Assembly: GCA_937897985.1 (NCBI GenBank)
Contig: CALCBD010000014.1
Coordinates: forward strand, 1 to 40,441
Origin: an uncultured Paludibacter sp.
GTDB taxonomy: Bacteria; Bacteroidota; Bacteroidia; Bacteroidales; Paludibacteraceae
Length of the DNA: 40,441 bases
Reading direction: 5' to 3'
Shown in pieces: positions 25,282 through 34,108 of the stretch. The position numbers were made by a program, and so were the translations under genes. The notes beneath the pieces were generated by a model. That model was not told the DNA's origin, ran no database searches, and was given only the letters and a program-made list of their open reading frames with translations. Every line of letters starts with the position of its first letter. Within the stretch, counting starts at the first letter, position 1.

Positions 25282-25289
25282 CAAATTTA
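25282..25289 (-). promoter_or_regulatory. Likely yraN promoter -7 box (TAAATTTG)
   Basis: The minus strand reads TAAATTTG, 29 bp before the yraN start. A TTG-containing TTTTGG lies about 13 bp further upstream, closer than normal. Confidence 0.45.
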
Positions 25290-25331
25290 TAACTTTTTCA
25301 TCCAAAATCCTTATTTTTAATCAGATAATAT

Positions 25332-25339
25332 TACTTTTG
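25332..25339 (+). promoter_or_regulatory. Promoter -7 box (TACTTTTG) for the small RHH gene
   Basis: TACTTTTG matches TAnnTTTG. It ends 2 bp before an ATG at 25341 and 20 bp before a second in-frame ATG at 25359. Transcription starting about 7 bp downstream would leave out the first ATG, which supports 25359. Confidence 0.55.
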
Positions 25340-25358
25340 TATGCAAAATGAAATTGTT

Positions 25359-25568
25359 ATGGCAAAAAAAACATTTAGTCCTGTTCTTAAACGTAAATCG
25401 TTACGTACCCACCGCCAGATGTTCATGTTAAACGACGAGGAAGAAAGAGCGCTGAACCGTTATATTGAAAAATACAGAGTACGGAATAAATCTAAGTTTA
25501 TCAGAGAAACATTAATGATTGCCATTATTCGTCAATTCGAGAATGACCATCCTACCCTGTTCGATTAA
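25359..25568 (+). CDS. Small ribbon-helix-helix-like protein
   Basis: 69 residues from the ATG at 25359. A basic N-terminus (MAKKTFSPVLKRKSLRTHRQ) precedes a pattern that fits the MetJ/Arc ribbon-helix-helix fold: strand QMFML (20-24), helix one NDEEERALNRYIEKYRV (25-41), the turn NKSK (43-46), and helix two FIRETLMIAIIRQFE (47-61). Such proteins bind DNA as dimers through the strand. It ends 37 bp before rmuC and is likely co-transcribed. It could be a repressor, or a small nucleic-acid-binding partner of RmuC; there is no toxin-like gene beside it. The target is unknown. Confidence 0.7.
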   Translation: MAKKTFSPVLKRKSLRTHRQMFMLNDEEERALNRYIEKYRVRNKSKFIRETLMIAIIRQFENDHPTLFD

Positions 25569-25605
25569 GTTTTAATTTTGTTAAACATTTAAAAATCATA
25601 AAAGA

Positions 25606-26943
25606 GTGGAATACATCTTAATTCTCACGGCTTTTTTTGCAGGCAGTATCGCCGCATGGCTTGTATGTTCGGGACGTAATTCAAAGTCACTCATTATCAA
25701 CCGCGAAAAGCTCGAACAGCTGCAAAATCAGTTGAATGAATCTCAGTTAAATCATTCAGTTAATCAGGAAATTCTGAAACTTAAAACCGAAGAATTACAA
25801 AAATTGCAGCAGGAGCTGGCACAAAATTTGGAGGTTTGCGGCCAGCGCGCAGTCGAAATTGCTACTCTGACGACCAGTTATGAGCATCTCAAACAAAAAG
25901 CAGAAACTCAAAAATCGGAAATTGAGAACATGCAAAAACGACTGACCACTGAGTTTGAAAACATAGCCAACAAAATTCTGAAGGAAAGATCGGATGAATT
26001 TTCGCTGGTAAATCATAAAAACATAGCCGAAATTTTAAACCCGTTGAAGGAAAAAATCAGCCTTTTCGAAAAAAAGGTGGACGAAACCTACGACAAGGAA
26101 TTGCGCGATAAAATCAGTTTGCGCGAGGAGGTTCGAAAACTTTCGGAAATGAATGCCAAAGTAAGCGAGGAAGCCAATAACCTGACACGCGCACTGAAAG
26201 GTGACATTAAAAAACAGGGTAACTGGGGTGAAATTATTCTGGAAAGAGTACTTGAACGCTCGGGCCTCACCAAAGGACAGGAATACGAACGTGAGGAAGT
26301 GGTTGGTGGTGCCGAAAGTGCCGTTCAACGACCTGATGTAATTATTCATCTTCCTGACAACAAACATATTATTGTCGACTCGAAGGTGTCGCTTATCGCT
26401 TACGAAAGGTATACTTCGGCCGAAACGGAAGAAAAACAGCTGTTGTATCTGAAGGAGCATATCAATTCAATCCGGAATCACGTAAAATTGCTGAGTGAAA
26501 AGAATTATCAGAATGCACAGCAACTTAACACTCCCGATTTTGTATTGATGTTTATTCCGATCGAAGCTTCTTTTTCGGTAGCTGTTCAGGGCGATGGAGA
26601 GCTTTTTTCCTATGCATGGGAACGTAAAATTGTAATCGTGAGCCCAACCACTCTGCTGGCAACTTTACGAACAATTTCATCGATCTGGAAACAGGAAAAC
26701 CAAACCAGAAATGCACAGGAAATTGCCCGGCTCAGCGGTACATTGTATGATAAATTCATAGGATTTACCGAAGACATGCAAAAAATTAAATCAAACATCG
26801 AACGGGCTTCGGGAGCTTATGACGATGCAGTAAAAAAAATGAAAGACGGCAACGGAAATATCATCCGTACAGCCGAAAGAATAAAAGAACTCGGTGCCAG
26901 AACAGGGAACAAACAGCTTCCTGCGGAGTTTAGTGATTTTTGA
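25606..26943 (+). CDS. rmuC: DNA recombination protein RmuC
   Basis: 445 residues from a GTG start; no ATG lies near the N-terminus in this frame. A transmembrane segment (about 2-20, ILILTAFFAGSIAAWLVC) is followed by a long coiled coil (about 28-115) and then the RmuC nuclease-like domain: QGNWGEIILERVLERSGLTK, RPDVIIHLPDNKHIIVDSKV, DFVLMFIPIEASFSVAVQ and IVSPTTLLATLRTI. VDSKVS is in the part related to PD-(D/E)xK nucleases. RmuC limits inversions at short inverted repeats in E. coli. A -7-like TAATTTTG at 25573-25580 could give it its own transcript. Confidence 0.95.
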   Translation: MEYILILTAFFAGSIAAWLVCSGRNSKSLIINREKLEQLQNQLNESQLNHSVNQEILKLKTEELQKLQQELAQNLEVCGQRAVEIATLTTSYEHLKQKAETQKSEIENMQKRLTTEFENIANKILKERSDEFSLVNHKNIAEILNPLKEKISLFEKKVDETYDKELRDKISLREEVRKLSEMNAKVSEEANNLTRALKGDIKKQGNWGEIILERVLERSGLTKGQEYEREEVVGGAESAVQRPDVIIHLPDNKHIIVDSKVSLIAYERYTSAETEEKQLLYLKEHINSIRNHVKLLSEKNYQNAQQLNTPDFVLMFIPIEASFSVAVQGDGELFSYAWERKIVIVSPTTLLATLRTISSIWKQENQTRNAQEIARLSGTLYDKFIGFTEDMQKIKSNIERASGAYDDAVKKMKDGNGNIIRTAERIKELGARTGNKQLPAEFSDF

Positions 26944-27099
26944 ACGGTTAACAGCAGGTCATTCATCTGTTCAACTATCAAAAACATTGCGCGGTAGCCG
27001 GTCAAAACAGATGGTGAACGTAAAACAGAACTGAAGATGAATTATATAAAAATGAATGCCTGCAGCTGTTTCGGAGTGACAAATAAAAAAAACAAACGA

Positions 27100-28563
27100 A
27101 TGAATTACAAAACGCTATTATTAGCTTACATATTGACAATAAGCGTATTGAATGCTCAATCAACCAATGTTTCCGATAGTATTATTCTGAATCAAAATAC
27201 AATTTACGATTTGGATAATTTGCTCGATTCAATTACTTCCCATAAAATTAATGATTTACAAAAAGAGTCGACCATAAAAATAATTGAACTGAAAGATTCA
27301 ATTTTTCATGTATCACCCGCAGCTAAACAATCATCTGATAGTTTATCGGCAGGTTTTCCTACCATCAACTTCAATTTTCACGGAACGGATTCACTGTTAC
27401 TCTGCAGCAATCCTTTACTGATTGATTTGGTGTACAAAAATCCCCGGTCTGATTTCGACTGGAAAAAACACATCTTCCCCTATACATTGTTTTTTGATAA
27501 AAAGCCCGAAACAATGTACAGCAAACTTTCAACACAAAGAGAAATGCCATCTGTCAGCGAAGTGATAAGCGAACTTCGCGCAGGTGCTTTGAAAAACATA
27601 GCAATAAATGCACCCGGCTTCATTGCTTACCGTTACGAAGAATTACCGAATACCGATGGTGTTAAAAACAAAATAATCCATACCAGAGGTTTCGACGATT
27701 TGAAATTGTCAAACATTGAAGATATAGACAACAAGCGCAATACAAAAATGGCTATCCCCAAATATATTCGTGATCCGTGGACACGAAAAGCAAGCACTAT
27801 GATTCAGTTTTCGCAAAATTATGTGTCGGGCAACTGGTATCAGGGGGGTAGCAAAAGCATAGCTATACTCGGCATTCTGAGTGGCCAGTTGAATTACGAC
27901 AATAAAAAAGACGTTCAGTGGGAAAATAACACCGAGTGGCGCCTGGGATTCAATTCGGTGGATGGAGCCATTCGTCCGCTCAATACCAATGATGATATAT
28001 TTAAAGTAAACAGCAAATTAGGTATAAAAGCCGGTGGAAAGTGGTTTTACTCAGGTTCTGTCGATTTTTCGACTCAATTTTTCGACAACTACAAATCCAT
28101 TACCTCTACCGAATTGAAGTCTACGTTTCTGACGCCTGTAAGATTGAATATCGGAGTGGGTCTTGATTACAAATACAAGAAATTATTATCACTGATGCTT
28201 TCTCCTGTATCGTACAAATATATTTATGTGAATGATATTGTGGCCGTTAATCCGAATTTATTTGGTATTCCCAGTGGCGAAAAAGTATTAAGTGAAATTG
28301 GTAGTTCATTCAAGGCACAGCTGTCGTATGCTCCATCGAGAGAGATACAGATAGATTCAAAGCTCTCATTCTTTACTAATTACGAAAAGGTGGAAATTGA
28401 CTGGGAAATTGTAAGCAACTTTACCATCAACAGATTCCTGTCGACCCGAATGTCGCTGAACCCACGGTACGATAACACACAAATTCTGGCAAGTGGAGAG
28501 AAAGCAAAGATTCAATTCAAGGAGTTGTTGAGTTTCGGGATTTCGTATAAATTTCTGAATTAA
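27100..28563 (+). CDS. DUF3078 outer-membrane beta-barrel protein
   Basis: 487 residues from the ATG at 27100, chosen because it opens a signal peptide (MNYKTLLLAYILTISVLNAQ); the frame continues 21 codons upstream. The C-terminal half is the DUF3078 region found across Bacteroidota: SQNYVSGNWYQGGSKSIAIL, NTEWRLGFNSV, PLNTNDDIFKVNSKLGIKAG and alternating strands to the end with a final aromatic-rich ISYKFLN, as in an outer-membrane barrel. The N-terminal 150 residues are non-repetitive and probably periplasmic. The function of the family is unknown. It follows rmuC by about 155 bp with no -7 box seen between. Confidence 0.85.
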   Translation: MNYKTLLLAYILTISVLNAQSTNVSDSIILNQNTIYDLDNLLDSITSHKINDLQKESTIKIIELKDSIFHVSPAAKQSSDSLSAGFPTINFNFHGTDSLLLCSNPLLIDLVYKNPRSDFDWKKHIFPYTLFFDKKPETMYSKLSTQREMPSVSEVISELRAGALKNIAINAPGFIAYRYEELPNTDGVKNKIIHTRGFDDLKLSNIEDIDNKRNTKMAIPKYIRDPWTRKASTMIQFSQNYVSGNWYQGGSKSIAILGILSGQLNYDNKKDVQWENNTEWRLGFNSVDGAIRPLNTNDDIFKVNSKLGIKAGGKWFYSGSVDFSTQFFDNYKSITSTELKSTFLTPVRLNIGVGLDYKYKKLLSLMLSPVSYKYIYVNDIVAVNPNLFGIPSGEKVLSEIGSSFKAQLSYAPSREIQIDSKLSFFTNYEKVEIDWEIVSNFTINRFLSTRMSLNPRYDNTQILASGEKAKIQFKELLSFGISYKFLN

Positions 28564-28574
28564 CTCAAAGCAAT

Positions 28575-29114
28575 TTATTCGAAGAAATTCATCCATTTAT
28601 CAAAAACAAGCACCTGATGCTGACCAAAACGTGCCAGGTCACGCCGAATACTGTCAACCGAATGAGTTTGCCCTAATTTAGTTTTCGAAAAAAACTTATC
28701 GGCATAACAAATCAGCTGTTCTTCAAGCGATTCTGGAATCATATCGCGTAGTGGCAATGGTAATTTACTGGCAGTAATCATATCCCTGCTGAGTCCGACA
28801 CCTGTGTGACGCTCACAAACAAGCGCATGACGCGGAAGTCCTTCAGCTCTGATTATATCGGCACCGAGATAACCATGCTCGATGTAATGATGTGTTCCCA
28901 CACAATGTATTCGCGGAGCATTGCATTTGAAAATGCCTATATCATGCAACATGGCAGCTTCTTCAATGAAAACAGAATCAAGTTTTAACTCCGTTTTCCT
29001 GCGGGCAATTTCAAGTGCTTTATCCCTCACCTGCCCACTGTGAACAATCAAAGTCTGATATAATTCACTATCTTTGTTGTAGTATTTCTCAATGATGTTG
29101 TTGGTATCGATCAT
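28575..29114 (-). CDS. HD-domain phosphohydrolase
   Basis: 179 residues. The metal-binding pattern is His25 (LIVHSGQV), the HD doublet at 57-58 in AAMLHDIGIF, and further histidines at THHYIEHGYLGADI (74-87) and ERHTGVGLSR (101-110). This is the uncharacterised HDIG-type family that includes YqeK-like and HDOD-unrelated hydrolases; the substrate, likely a nucleotide or phosphate ester, cannot be named. It ends 11 bp from the DUF3078 stop (convergent) and is divergent from tag. Confidence 0.85.
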   Translation of the reverse strand: MIDTNNIIEKYYNKDSELYQTLIVHSGQVRDKALEIARRKTELKLDSVFIEEAAMLHDIGIFKCNAPRIHCVGTHHYIEHGYLGADIIRAEGLPRHALVCERHTGVGLSRDMITASKLPLPLRDMIPESLEEQLICYADKFFSKTKLGQTHSVDSIRRDLARFGQHQVLVFDKWMNFFE

Positions 29115-29133
29115 ATTTGTTTTTTAAATCACG

Positions 29134-29141
29134 CAAATTTA
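29134..29141 (-). promoter_or_regulatory. Likely HD-gene promoter -7 box (TAAATTTG)
   Basis: The minus strand reads TAAATTTG, 20 bp upstream of the HD gene start. The -33 region is AT-rich with no clear TTG. Confidence 0.45.
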
Positions 29142-29434
29142 AAAAATTATTTTCGAATAAAATATTTTACTTTATCAGCCGGAAAGTCTGAAATGATAAG
29201 GCTTTACTGATGAGGAAAGTAACCATCAGTATATTTAATTTACTGAAGATTTAATCAGTCTAAAATCCGCGTACTGTTGCAAACATATTATACTAAATTA
29301 ATAATTTCATACTACTCAAAACAGATATACATGAAACGAACATGACAACATTTAATCTGTTATGACCCACAGGGGAATGATTAAATTTTGTTTTGTAAGT
29401 TCCATTTGACAACTAAAAAATCAATTATAAACAG
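29142..29434. other. Divergent intergenic region HD gene/tag
   Basis: About 290 bp with no reading frame worth calling. It holds an 8-bp perfect inverted repeat, TACTGATG (29205-29212) and CATCAGTA (29224-29231), 11 bp apart, without a T tract; it could be an operator or chance. No clear -7 box precedes tag. Confidence 0.45.
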
Positions 29435-30010
29435 ATGAAAAAAGAATTTGATTTTGACTGTGGCTGGCCCTCAAACGACGGACTGATGCGTAAGTACCAC
29501 GACGAAGAATGGGGTGTGCCACTCCACGACGATAACGGACTTTTTGAATTTCTGGTATTAGATGCTTTTCAGGCCGGATTGAGCTGGCGTACCGTTTTAC
29601 ACAAGCGTGAAAACTTCAGAAAGGCTTTTGACAACTATGACATTACAAAAATTGCCGGCTACGACGAAGATAAAATATTCGAATTGATGCAGAACAAAGG
29701 TATCATTCGCAATCAGCTGAAAATCAGAGCAACTATCAGCAATGCACAGGCATTTTTAAAGGTTCAGAGCGAATTCGGGACCTTCGACCGGTACATCTGG
29801 CAGTTTACGGGTGGCAGTACCATTGTCAACACTTTCCGGTTGTTGTCCGAAATTCCGTGCAAATCAGAAGTATCTGACGCTATGAGTAAAGATTTAATCA
29901 AAAGAGGATTCAAATTTGTGGGTTCTACCATCTGTTATTCGTTTATGCAGGCAGCAGGTATGGTGAATGATCATATAGTTACCTGCAGCCGCTACAATTG
30001 CTGTAAATAA
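29435..30010 (+). CDS. tag: DNA-3-methyladenine glycosylase I
   Basis: 191 residues, usual length. It removes 3-methyladenine from alkylated DNA in base-excision repair. The zinc ligands match those of E. coli Tag: Cys9, His22 (in YHDEEWGVP), His180 and Cys184 (in NDHIVTC). QAGLSWRTVLHKRENF (46-61) and GFKFVGSTICYSFMQAAG (158-175) are family blocks. The position equivalent to E. coli Glu38, in the base pocket, is Asp43 here (VLDAFQAGLSW). It is a single gene ending at a shared terminator with convergent alaS. Confidence 0.95.
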   Translation: MKKEFDFDCGWPSNDGLMRKYHDEEWGVPLHDDNGLFEFLVLDAFQAGLSWRTVLHKRENFRKAFDNYDITKIAGYDEDKIFELMQNKGIIRNQLKIRATISNAQAFLKVQSEFGTFDRYIWQFTGGSTIVNTFRLLSEIPCKSEVSDAMSKDLIKRGFKFVGSTICYSFMQAAGMVNDHIVTCSRYNCCK

Positions 30011-30027
30011 CTGTAAGTAAGCAAATG

Positions 30028-30065
30028 AAAAGAGCTGGGTTCCGTTTACGAAGCCAGGCTCTTTT
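30028..30065. terminator. Bidirectional terminator between tag and alaS
   Basis: AAAAGAGC (30028-30035) pairs with GCTCTTTT (30058-30065), with inner pairing of the GGTTC and GAAGCC regions. A-rich and T-rich flanks on both sides fit termination of both convergent genes. Confidence 0.7.
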
Positions 30066-30104
30066 AAGTATGAATTTATCCGGTCAGGAGCCGGACTAAA
30101 AAAA

Positions 30105-32765
30105 TTATTTCAGAATTTCCATTGCTTTGGCAAGTGCCTTCTCAATTCCCGCTGCATTTTTACCCCCGGCCGAAGCAAAGAAAGGCTGTCCACCACCTCC
30201 ACCCTGTATTTCACGGGCAGCTTCACGGGCAATGTTCACAGCATTTAAACCTGCAGCAACAAGGTCGTCGCTGAGTAAAACCGTCAGTGAAGGTTTGCCC
30301 TCGGCAACACAACCTGCAACGAAGAAGAGCTTTTCCGATTGCTGATTACGTATCTGAAATGCCAGGGTTTTCACCTGATCGGCAGTCAATTGACCTTCAA
30401 ATTTAATTACTTTCACATCATCAATTCCATTTACTACTTTCAAAAGAAAATTTGATGAAAGCAACTGATCCCTGAGTTGCATGATTTTATCATGAATAAA
30501 CTGATCTGCCTGTTTTTTAAGTTCGGCATTTTCAGCACTTAGCCGGTGTACGGCACTGATCAGATCGGGTGCATTATTCATAACTTCTTTAGCCTCCGAT
30601 ATTGTGTCCTGCTGACCATCAATCAATTGCTCGACCGCTTTACCTGTAATGGCTTCGATACGGCGAATTCCGGCTGCAATAGAGCTTTCAGCAACTATAC
30701 GCACCATTCCGATATTTCCGGTGGCACTCACGTGAGTTCCGCCACAAAGCTCTACAGAACTTCCGAATTGTATTACACGAACTGTTTCACCATATTTCTC
30801 GCCAAACAAAGCCATTGCTCCCATCGCTTTTGCTTCGGCAACAGGAGTTTCACGCATTTCTACCAAGTGGTTGTTTTCGCGTATTTTTCTGTTGGCAATT
30901 GACTCGACAGTCCTGACTTCTTCCTTTGTCATTTTTTGGAAATGCGAAAAGTCGAAACGTAATGATTCGGCACTAACATAAGAACCTTTTTGTTCAACAT
31001 GTGTGCCCAGCACTTCGCGCAATGCTTCGTGAAGCAAGTGAGTTGCCGAGTGATTGCATTCAATGGCTGTGCGTTTTTCGGCATCTATAGCAGCAATAAA
31101 AGTTTCGGTGATATCGGCAGGTAACCGGGTGCTGATATGAACGGCAAGATTATTTTCCTTTTTTGTATCAATGATTCTGATGGCACGACCTTGTTCAAAA
31201 TCCTGATCTGATGGATTTGCAATTAACGAAAGAGTTCCGACATCGCCGACCTGACCTCCCATTTCGGCATAGAAAGGGGTTTTTGATAATACCAGCTGAT
31301 AAAATTCGCGGTTTTTTTGTTTAACCTTACGATACCTGAGTATTTCGGTATCAAACGAAGTATAATCGTAGCCCACGAATTCACTGTCGCCTTCGCGAAC
31401 CGTCACCCAATCGCCTGTTTCGATGGCGGCAGCGTTGCGGGCACGTTCTTTTTGTTTTTGCATTTCGGAGTTGAACTCGTCTATATTCACTGTGAAATTA
31501 TTTTCACGTAAAATCAATTCAGTCAAATCGAGCGGGAAACCGAAAGTATCGTACAAGGTGAATGCAACTTTTCCTTCGATTTCGGTTTTGGCAGCATTCT
31601 TTGAGTCGGACATCACTTTATCGAGCAATTTTATACCTGTTTCAAGGGTACGAAGGAACGACTCTTCTTCTTCTTTTATCACTTTTTCTATCAATGCTTT
31701 CTGAGCAATAAGTTCAGGATATGCACTACCCATTACTTCACAAAGCACATCAATCAGTTTATACATGAATGCAACACGTTGTCCGAGGAAAGTATAGCCA
31801 TAACGTACAGCCCTGCGAAGAATCCGGCGGATTACATAACCTGCTTTGGCATTCGAGGGTAATTGTCCATCTGTAATTGAAAATGCGATGGTGCGGATAT
31901 GATCGGCAATAACGCGCATGGCTATGTCGGTCTTGTCATTTACTCCATAGCCGGTATTGCAAACCCTGCCTATTTCAGCAATAACAGGCGTAAAAACATC
32001 GGTATCGTAATTGGACTGAACGCCCTGCATAGCCATACACAAACGTTCAAAACCCATTCCGGTGTCAATTACTTTAGCCGGAAGACCTTCGAGCGTACCA
32101 TCAGCTTTACGGTTGTATTGCATGAATACATTGTTCCAAATCTCAATTACCTGTGGATGTGAACCGTTGACCAATGTCAAACCATCTATCTTTGCCCGTT
32201 CGTCGTCGTTCCGGATGTCTATATGAATTTCGGAACAGGGACCACAGGGTCCGGTATCGCCCATTTCCCAAAAATTATCCTTTTTGTTCCCGTTGATAAT
32301 CCTGTTAGCCGGTAAAAACTGAGCCCATATTTCGGCTGCTTCATCATCTCGATCCAGACCTTCGGGAGCATATCCCTCAAATACAGTAACATAAAGTCTG
32401 TCTTTATCCAGCTTCAAAACTTCGGTAAGGTATTCCCATGCCCATTCAATAGCTTCTTTTTTGAAATAATCGCCAAAGGACCAGTTGCCCAGCATTTCGA
32501 ACATGGTGTGGTGATAGGTGTCATGTCCTACTTCTTCCAGATCGTTATGCTTGCCACTTACGCGCAAACATTTTTGCGAATCTGCCACACGTGAATACTT
32601 TACCGGGTCATTGCCGAGAATTATGTTTTTAAACTGATTCATTCCCGCATTGGTAAACATTAGCGTAGGATCATCTTTGATAACCATTGGTGCCGATGGT
32701 ACAATTTTGTGCCCTTTCGAAGCAAAAAAGTCAAGAAAAGACTGACGAATTTCCTGTGAAGTCAT
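30105..32765 (-). CDS. alaS: Alanine-tRNA ligase
   Basis: 886 residues, normal for bacterial AlaRS. It charges tRNA-Ala and clears mischarged Ser and Gly. The N-terminal class II core begins SQEIRQSFLDFFASKGHKIV and includes LMFTNAGMNQFKNIILG and GDTGPCGPCSEIH. The editing-domain metal motifs are HSATH (572-576) and CGGTH (674-678). The C-terminal C-Ala domain ends with GGGGGQPFFASAGG, a conserved glycine-rich stretch. It is divergent from the M23 peptidase gene. Confidence 0.98.
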   Translation of the reverse strand: MTSQEIRQSFLDFFASKGHKIVPSAPMVIKDDPTLMFTNAGMNQFKNIILGNDPVKYSRVADSQKCLRVSGKHNDLEEVGHDTYHHTMFEMLGNWSFGDYFKKEAIEWAWEYLTEVLKLDKDRLYVTVFEGYAPEGLDRDDEAAEIWAQFLPANRIINGNKKDNFWEMGDTGPCGPCSEIHIDIRNDDERAKIDGLTLVNGSHPQVIEIWNNVFMQYNRKADGTLEGLPAKVIDTGMGFERLCMAMQGVQSNYDTDVFTPVIAEIGRVCNTGYGVNDKTDIAMRVIADHIRTIAFSITDGQLPSNAKAGYVIRRILRRAVRYGYTFLGQRVAFMYKLIDVLCEVMGSAYPELIAQKALIEKVIKEEEESFLRTLETGIKLLDKVMSDSKNAAKTEIEGKVAFTLYDTFGFPLDLTELILRENNFTVNIDEFNSEMQKQKERARNAAAIETGDWVTVREGDSEFVGYDYTSFDTEILRYRKVKQKNREFYQLVLSKTPFYAEMGGQVGDVGTLSLIANPSDQDFEQGRAIRIIDTKKENNLAVHISTRLPADITETFIAAIDAEKRTAIECNHSATHLLHEALREVLGTHVEQKGSYVSAESLRFDFSHFQKMTKEEVRTVESIANRKIRENNHLVEMRETPVAEAKAMGAMALFGEKYGETVRVIQFGSSVELCGGTHVSATGNIGMVRIVAESSIAAGIRRIEAITGKAVEQLIDGQQDTISEAKEVMNNAPDLISAVHRLSAENAELKKQADQFIHDKIMQLRDQLLSSNFLLKVVNGIDDVKVIKFEGQLTADQVKTLAFQIRNQQSEKLFFVAGCVAEGKPSLTVLLSDDLVAAGLNAVNIAREAAREIQGGGGGQPFFASAGGKNAAGIEKALAKAMEILK

Positions 32766-32943
32766 ATTATAGTAATTTAGTGCTTATAATTTCGTTATTA
32801 AAAAACCGATGGCAGAATTTTGCATTGCCTTATTTAAAATCAGAAGAACAATACCCACATTCGGATACCGGGATAATTGTTATAAAATGCAATTGTTATT
32901 GCTACTTTATTTAATCATTATTATATTTCAGGTTAAAAGACTG

Positions 32944-33002
32944 CAAAAGTACTTCAAATTTATTACTTTTGCATCAAAAGTCGTATTAAAAGTTTAGTTT
33001 TG
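32944..33002. promoter_or_regulatory. Divergent promoter region alaS/M23 peptidase
   Basis: Minus-strand -7 boxes TACTTTTG (32944-32951) and TAAATTTG (32955-32962) face alaS. Plus-strand boxes TACTTTTG (32964-32971) and TAGTTTTG (32995-33002) face the M23 gene; the last has a TTTTG 23 bp upstream (32967-32971). The outer pair forms the inverted repeat GCAAAAGTA (32943-32951) and TACTTTTGC (32964-32972), so the two promoters overlap. alaS would have a leader of about 170 bases. Confidence 0.5.
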
Positions 33003-33096
33003 TAAGCTATTTTTATGAACTAACATACAGCATCAATGCAATTTGTATGTTTTTTTCAGCTATGATTTCCCTTTTATAAACAGTGTTCAGGTTTTT

Positions 33097-34068
33097 ATGT
33101 CGAAAAAAATAAAATTCCATTTCAACCCCGAAACTTTAAATTATGAGCCGATAATACTTACATTTGCTCACAAGTTAAAGCAGGTACTCATCCACTTATT
33201 TTCGGGGATGTCGCTGGGTGCAATATTTTTTATTATTTTCGTCTCCACCATTCAATCACCCGAAGAGAAACAACTCAGTCTGGAAAAAAGCCGGATGCAG
33301 GCTCAATACAGAATTCTTCAGCGCCAACTCAACGAGGCACAGGAAGTGATGACTGACTTACAGCAGCGCGACGACAATCTTTACCGGGTTGTTTTTCAGG
33401 CAGAACCCATTTCACTCGAAGTACGAAAAGCAATAGCTTCAAATACAGAATATTACAAACAGCTGATGGACATGACCAATTCGGACATTGTAGTGGAAAC
33501 CACTAAGAAAATCAACGAATTACGCAAACAAATCTATATCCAGTCGAAATCCTACGACGATCTTATTTTGCTTTCGAAAAATAAAGAAGAAATGCTTCAA
33601 TGTATACCGGCCATTCAACCCGTACTCAACAGAGATTTGACACGTATGGCTTCAGGATACGGCTGGCGCATCGACCCGGTATATCATACCCGCCGGTTCC
33701 ACGAAGGCATGGACTTTACAGCTCCCGTGGGTACTGATATTTATGCCACCGGTAACGGGACAGTTGTGAGTGCAGGATGGCAGCAGGGTTACGGCAATTG
33801 TGTGGATATCAATCATGGTTTTGGTTATATAACCAGATACGGACACATGAGTGCATTCAGGGTCAGGGTGGGTCAGAAAGTGAAACGCGGCGATGTAATC
33901 GGATTAGTGGGCAATACAGGAAAATCAACCGGTCCGCACCTTCATTACGAAGTACATCTGAGAGGTACCATTATGAACCCTCAGAATTATTACTTCCTCG
34001 ATTTATCGCCTGCCGATTACGACCGCATGGTAAAGATGAGCAACAACTCAGGACAAATGTTTGATTAA
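33097..34068 (+). CDS. M23-family peptidoglycan endopeptidase, membrane-anchored
   Basis: 323 residues from the ATG at 33097 (MSKKIKFHFN); an in-frame ATG 54 bp upstream would add a hydrophobic stretch of 18 residues with no family likeness. A transmembrane helix (about 31-51) and coiled coil (about 55-95) place the rest in the periplasm. The M23/LytM domain (about 185-300) has the zinc ligands His202 and Asp206 (RRFHEGMDFTAP), His283 in GPHLHYEVHLRG, and active-site His250 (YGHMSAF). It cleaves peptide cross-links of peptidoglycan, or may regulate an amidase. The complete motif set suggests activity. murI follows after 40 bp, so both genes act on the cell wall. Confidence 0.93.
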   Translation: MSKKIKFHFNPETLNYEPIILTFAHKLKQVLIHLFSGMSLGAIFFIIFVSTIQSPEEKQLSLEKSRMQAQYRILQRQLNEAQEVMTDLQQRDDNLYRVVFQAEPISLEVRKAIASNTEYYKQLMDMTNSDIVVETTKKINELRKQIYIQSKSYDDLILLSKNKEEMLQCIPAIQPVLNRDLTRMASGYGWRIDPVYHTRRFHEGMDFTAPVGTDIYATGNGTVVSAGWQQGYGNCVDINHGFGYITRYGHMSAFRVRVGQKVKRGDVIGLVGNTGKSTGPHLHYEVHLRGTIMNPQNYYFLDLSPADYDRMVKMSNNSGQMFD

Positions 34069-34108
34069 AAAGAAAATCTGGAACCATAAGTCAAGACCTG
34101 ATTTTAAG

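Noticed and set aside
33043..33096. Upstream ATG start for the M23 peptidase
   Set aside because: The extra 18 residues (MYVFFSYDF...) have no family match; MSKKIKFHFN at 33097 is the typical start before the membrane helix.
34061..34108. Upstream TTG start of murI overlapping the M23 gene
   Set aside because: The ATG at 34109 gives a normal MurI N-terminus just before GVFDSGYGGLT.
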